A stretch of DNA of 64,000 bases from Bacteroidales bacterium. GTDB taxonomy: Bacteria > Bacteroidota > Bacteroidia > Bacteroidales > JAFGXI01. Position numbers and translations under genes: made by a program. Where the stretch lies: NCBI GenBank assembly GCA_016936665.1, contig JAFGXI010000005.1:1-64000 (forward strand), written 5' to 3'. Shown here one piece after another: positions 62,903 to 64,000 of the stretch; the stretch's first letter is position 1; every line of letters begins with the position of its first letter. The notes beneath the pieces are model-generated. The model did no database searches. It saw nothing but the letters and a program-made list of their open reading frames with translations, and was not told where the DNA came from.

Positions 62903-64000
62903 TTAGCTTACTTTAAACCCAATTACTAAAACATCATCAACTTGTTCGTGTTTGGATTTCCATTTTGTGAACTCTTCTTTGATCAAAAGCTCTTGCTTTT
63001 GCATACTGTCAGAATGAATTTTTAATAGGAGTTCTTTAAAAGCTTTGTATTTATATTTTTTACCTTTTGGTCCACCAAATTGATCAGCAAAGCCATCAGA
63101 AAATACATATAGAGCATCCCCTTTTTTAATTGTGATTTCAGAGCATTCGAAAGGCTCCATTATAGCATGAATGGCAACGGGCATTCTATTACCTTTTATT
63201 TCTGTTAATTGCTTATCCGAAATTAGGTATAAAGGATTATTGGCTCCGGAAAAGTATATTTTGTTTTGTTTTAGGTCGAAGGTATAAGCAGCTACGTCCA
63301 TACCATCTTTACTACTTCCTTCTTCTTTGTTTTGTTTTAATGCTTGAATAATTTTATCTCTAAGATGATTTAAAATTTGATCAGGCATGTAAACTTTTTC
63401 TTTTTTTACGATTTCGTTTAAAAAAGCGACACCCAGCATACTCATAAAAGCACCAGGTACACCATGTCCAGTACAATCTGCAGCAATTACTATTATTTTA
63501 GAATCCTCTTCTCCAATCCAATAAAAATCTCCAGAAACAATATCTCTAGGTTGGTAAAAAATAAAGTAATCTTTTAAAATGCTTGAAACATAATTTTTTG
63601 AAGGAATTACAGCAGATTGTATTCTTGAGGCATAATTGATACTGTCTGTAATTTCTTGTTTCTGTTCTATAATAAGATCTCGTTGGTGTGCCACATGATC
63701 TCTTTGGACTTGAATTTCTTCTTTTTGTTGTCGAATTTCTTGAGTTCTTTCAATTACTATCTTTTCAAGTCTGTTTTTTGCTGCTACAAGTCTACGGTTA
63801 TTCAGTTTTATTATTGAAAACACAAAACCTAAAAAAGCTAAAAAATATAAACTGAAAGCCGAAAAAGTTCTATACCAAGGAGGAAGAATTGTAAATTTAT
63901 AGCTATCTGCTTCTGCTTGTCCATCGTAGCGATTTTTGGCTCTAACTTTAAAAATATAGGTTCCTTCGTTTAAACTTGTGTAGTTAGTATGTGACTCGTA
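62903..64000 (-). CDS. Sensor protein with Y_Y_Y domain and SpoIIE-type phosphatase, 5' end outside the window
   Basis: At least 366 residues; the frame stays open to base 64000. From the N-terminal side: the end of a Y_Y_Y domain (YTSLNEGTYIFKVRAKNRYD), a membrane helix (FSLYFLAFLGFVFSIIKL), a coiled coil (IVIERTQEIRQQKEEIQVQR) and a PP2C/SpoIIE domain with SGDFYWIG, VIAADCTGHGVPGAFMSMLG, GMDVAAYTF and DALYVFSDGFADQFGG, whose Asp residues bind the two metals. Propellers usually precede the Y_Y_Y domain in such proteins. It would dephosphorylate an anti-sigma-type partner in answer to a periplasmic signal. Confidence 0.88.
   Translation of the reverse strand, partial: YESHTNYTSLNEGTYIFKVRAKNRYDGQAEADSYKFTILPPWYRTFSAFSLYFLAFLGFVFSIIKLNNRRLVAAKNRLEKIVIERTQEIRQQKEEIQVQRDHVAHQRDLIIEQKQEITDSINYASRIQSAVIPSKNYVSSILKDYFIFYQPRDIVSGDFYWIGEEDSKIIVIAADCTGHGVPGAFMSMLGVAFLNEIVKKEKVYMPDQILNHLRDKIIQALKQNKEEGSSKDGMDVAAYTFDLKQNKIYFSGANNPLYLISDKQLTEIKGNRMPVAIHAIMEPFECSEITIKKGDALYVFSDGFADQFGGPKGKKYKYKAFKELLLKIHSDSMQKQELLIKEEFTKWKSKHEQVDDVLVIGFKVS

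Noticed and set aside
1..64000. tRNA, rRNA, CRISPR arrays, insertion sequences or prophage genes
   Set aside because: Looked for on both strands by eye; no cloverleaf with CCA-type end, no spaced direct repeats and no transposase or phage protein was found. A tRNA scan program would be needed to be certain.

Overview
The window is a low-G+C stretch of a Bacteroidota chromosome. The evidence is type IX secretion and gliding genes (gldD, gldE, porT, a PorP/SprF protein, type A and type B C-terminal sorting domains), many short lipoproteins, near absence of Shine-Dalgarno sites, and repeated TAnnTTTG promoter elements of the Bacteroidota sigma factor. I cannot place it below phylum or class. I found no tRNA, rRNA, CRISPR array, prophage or intact insertion sequence.

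Layout. 0-5 kb: the end of a T9SS-secreted protein, small lipoproteins, dihydrofolate reductase and an outer-membrane barrel. 5.2-16.3 kb: a run of plus-strand genes that looks devoted to phosphate. It holds a PhoU-like DUF47 protein, a PiT phosphate transporter fused to a LuxR-type DNA-binding tail, a phosphate-selective-type porin, a lamin-tail lipoprotein, an SdiA-regulated lipoprotein, two CYTH/triphosphate-tunnel proteins, an SLC13 permease and an unknown membrane protein. 16.3-20.5 kb: a minus-strand set with ssb, gldE, gldD, a phosphopantetheinyl transferase, a PcrB/GGGP synthase-like gene and tsaE. 20.6-33.7 kb: mostly minus-strand housekeeping and envelope genes (hybrid kinase, glutamine synthetase, Hsp20, nucleoside transporter, DUF151 nuclease, acyltransferase). 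It ends in a DUF1573 gene that carries an in-frame UGA at a conserved cysteine position.

33.9-39.8 kb: four overlapping genes form one signalling operon: TPR/PD40/OmpA/SPOR protein, YfiR-like periplasmic protein, CHASE8-HAMP hybrid kinase with two receivers, and an HPt protein. This resembles the YfiBNR circuit with the diguanylate cyclase replaced by a phosphorelay. 39.8-47.6 kb: an FAD protein, purN, acpP-fabF-rnc, a decayed OmpA remnant, typA and porT. 47.7-51.3 kb: less ordered, with an unknown secreted protein, decayed reading frames, an orphan transketolase C-terminal subunit and two small envelope proteins. 51.5-62.8 kb: a giant PKD-repeat T9SS type B protein with its PD40 and PorP/SprF partners, then tgt, an LptF/G permease and an unknown envelope protein. 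The window ends inside a Y_Y_Y/SpoIIE-type phosphatase sensor.

The three observations most worth checking are the UGA-containing DUF1573 gene (selenocysteine candidate), the PiT-LuxR fusion within the phosphate region, and the YfiBNR-like phosphorelay.
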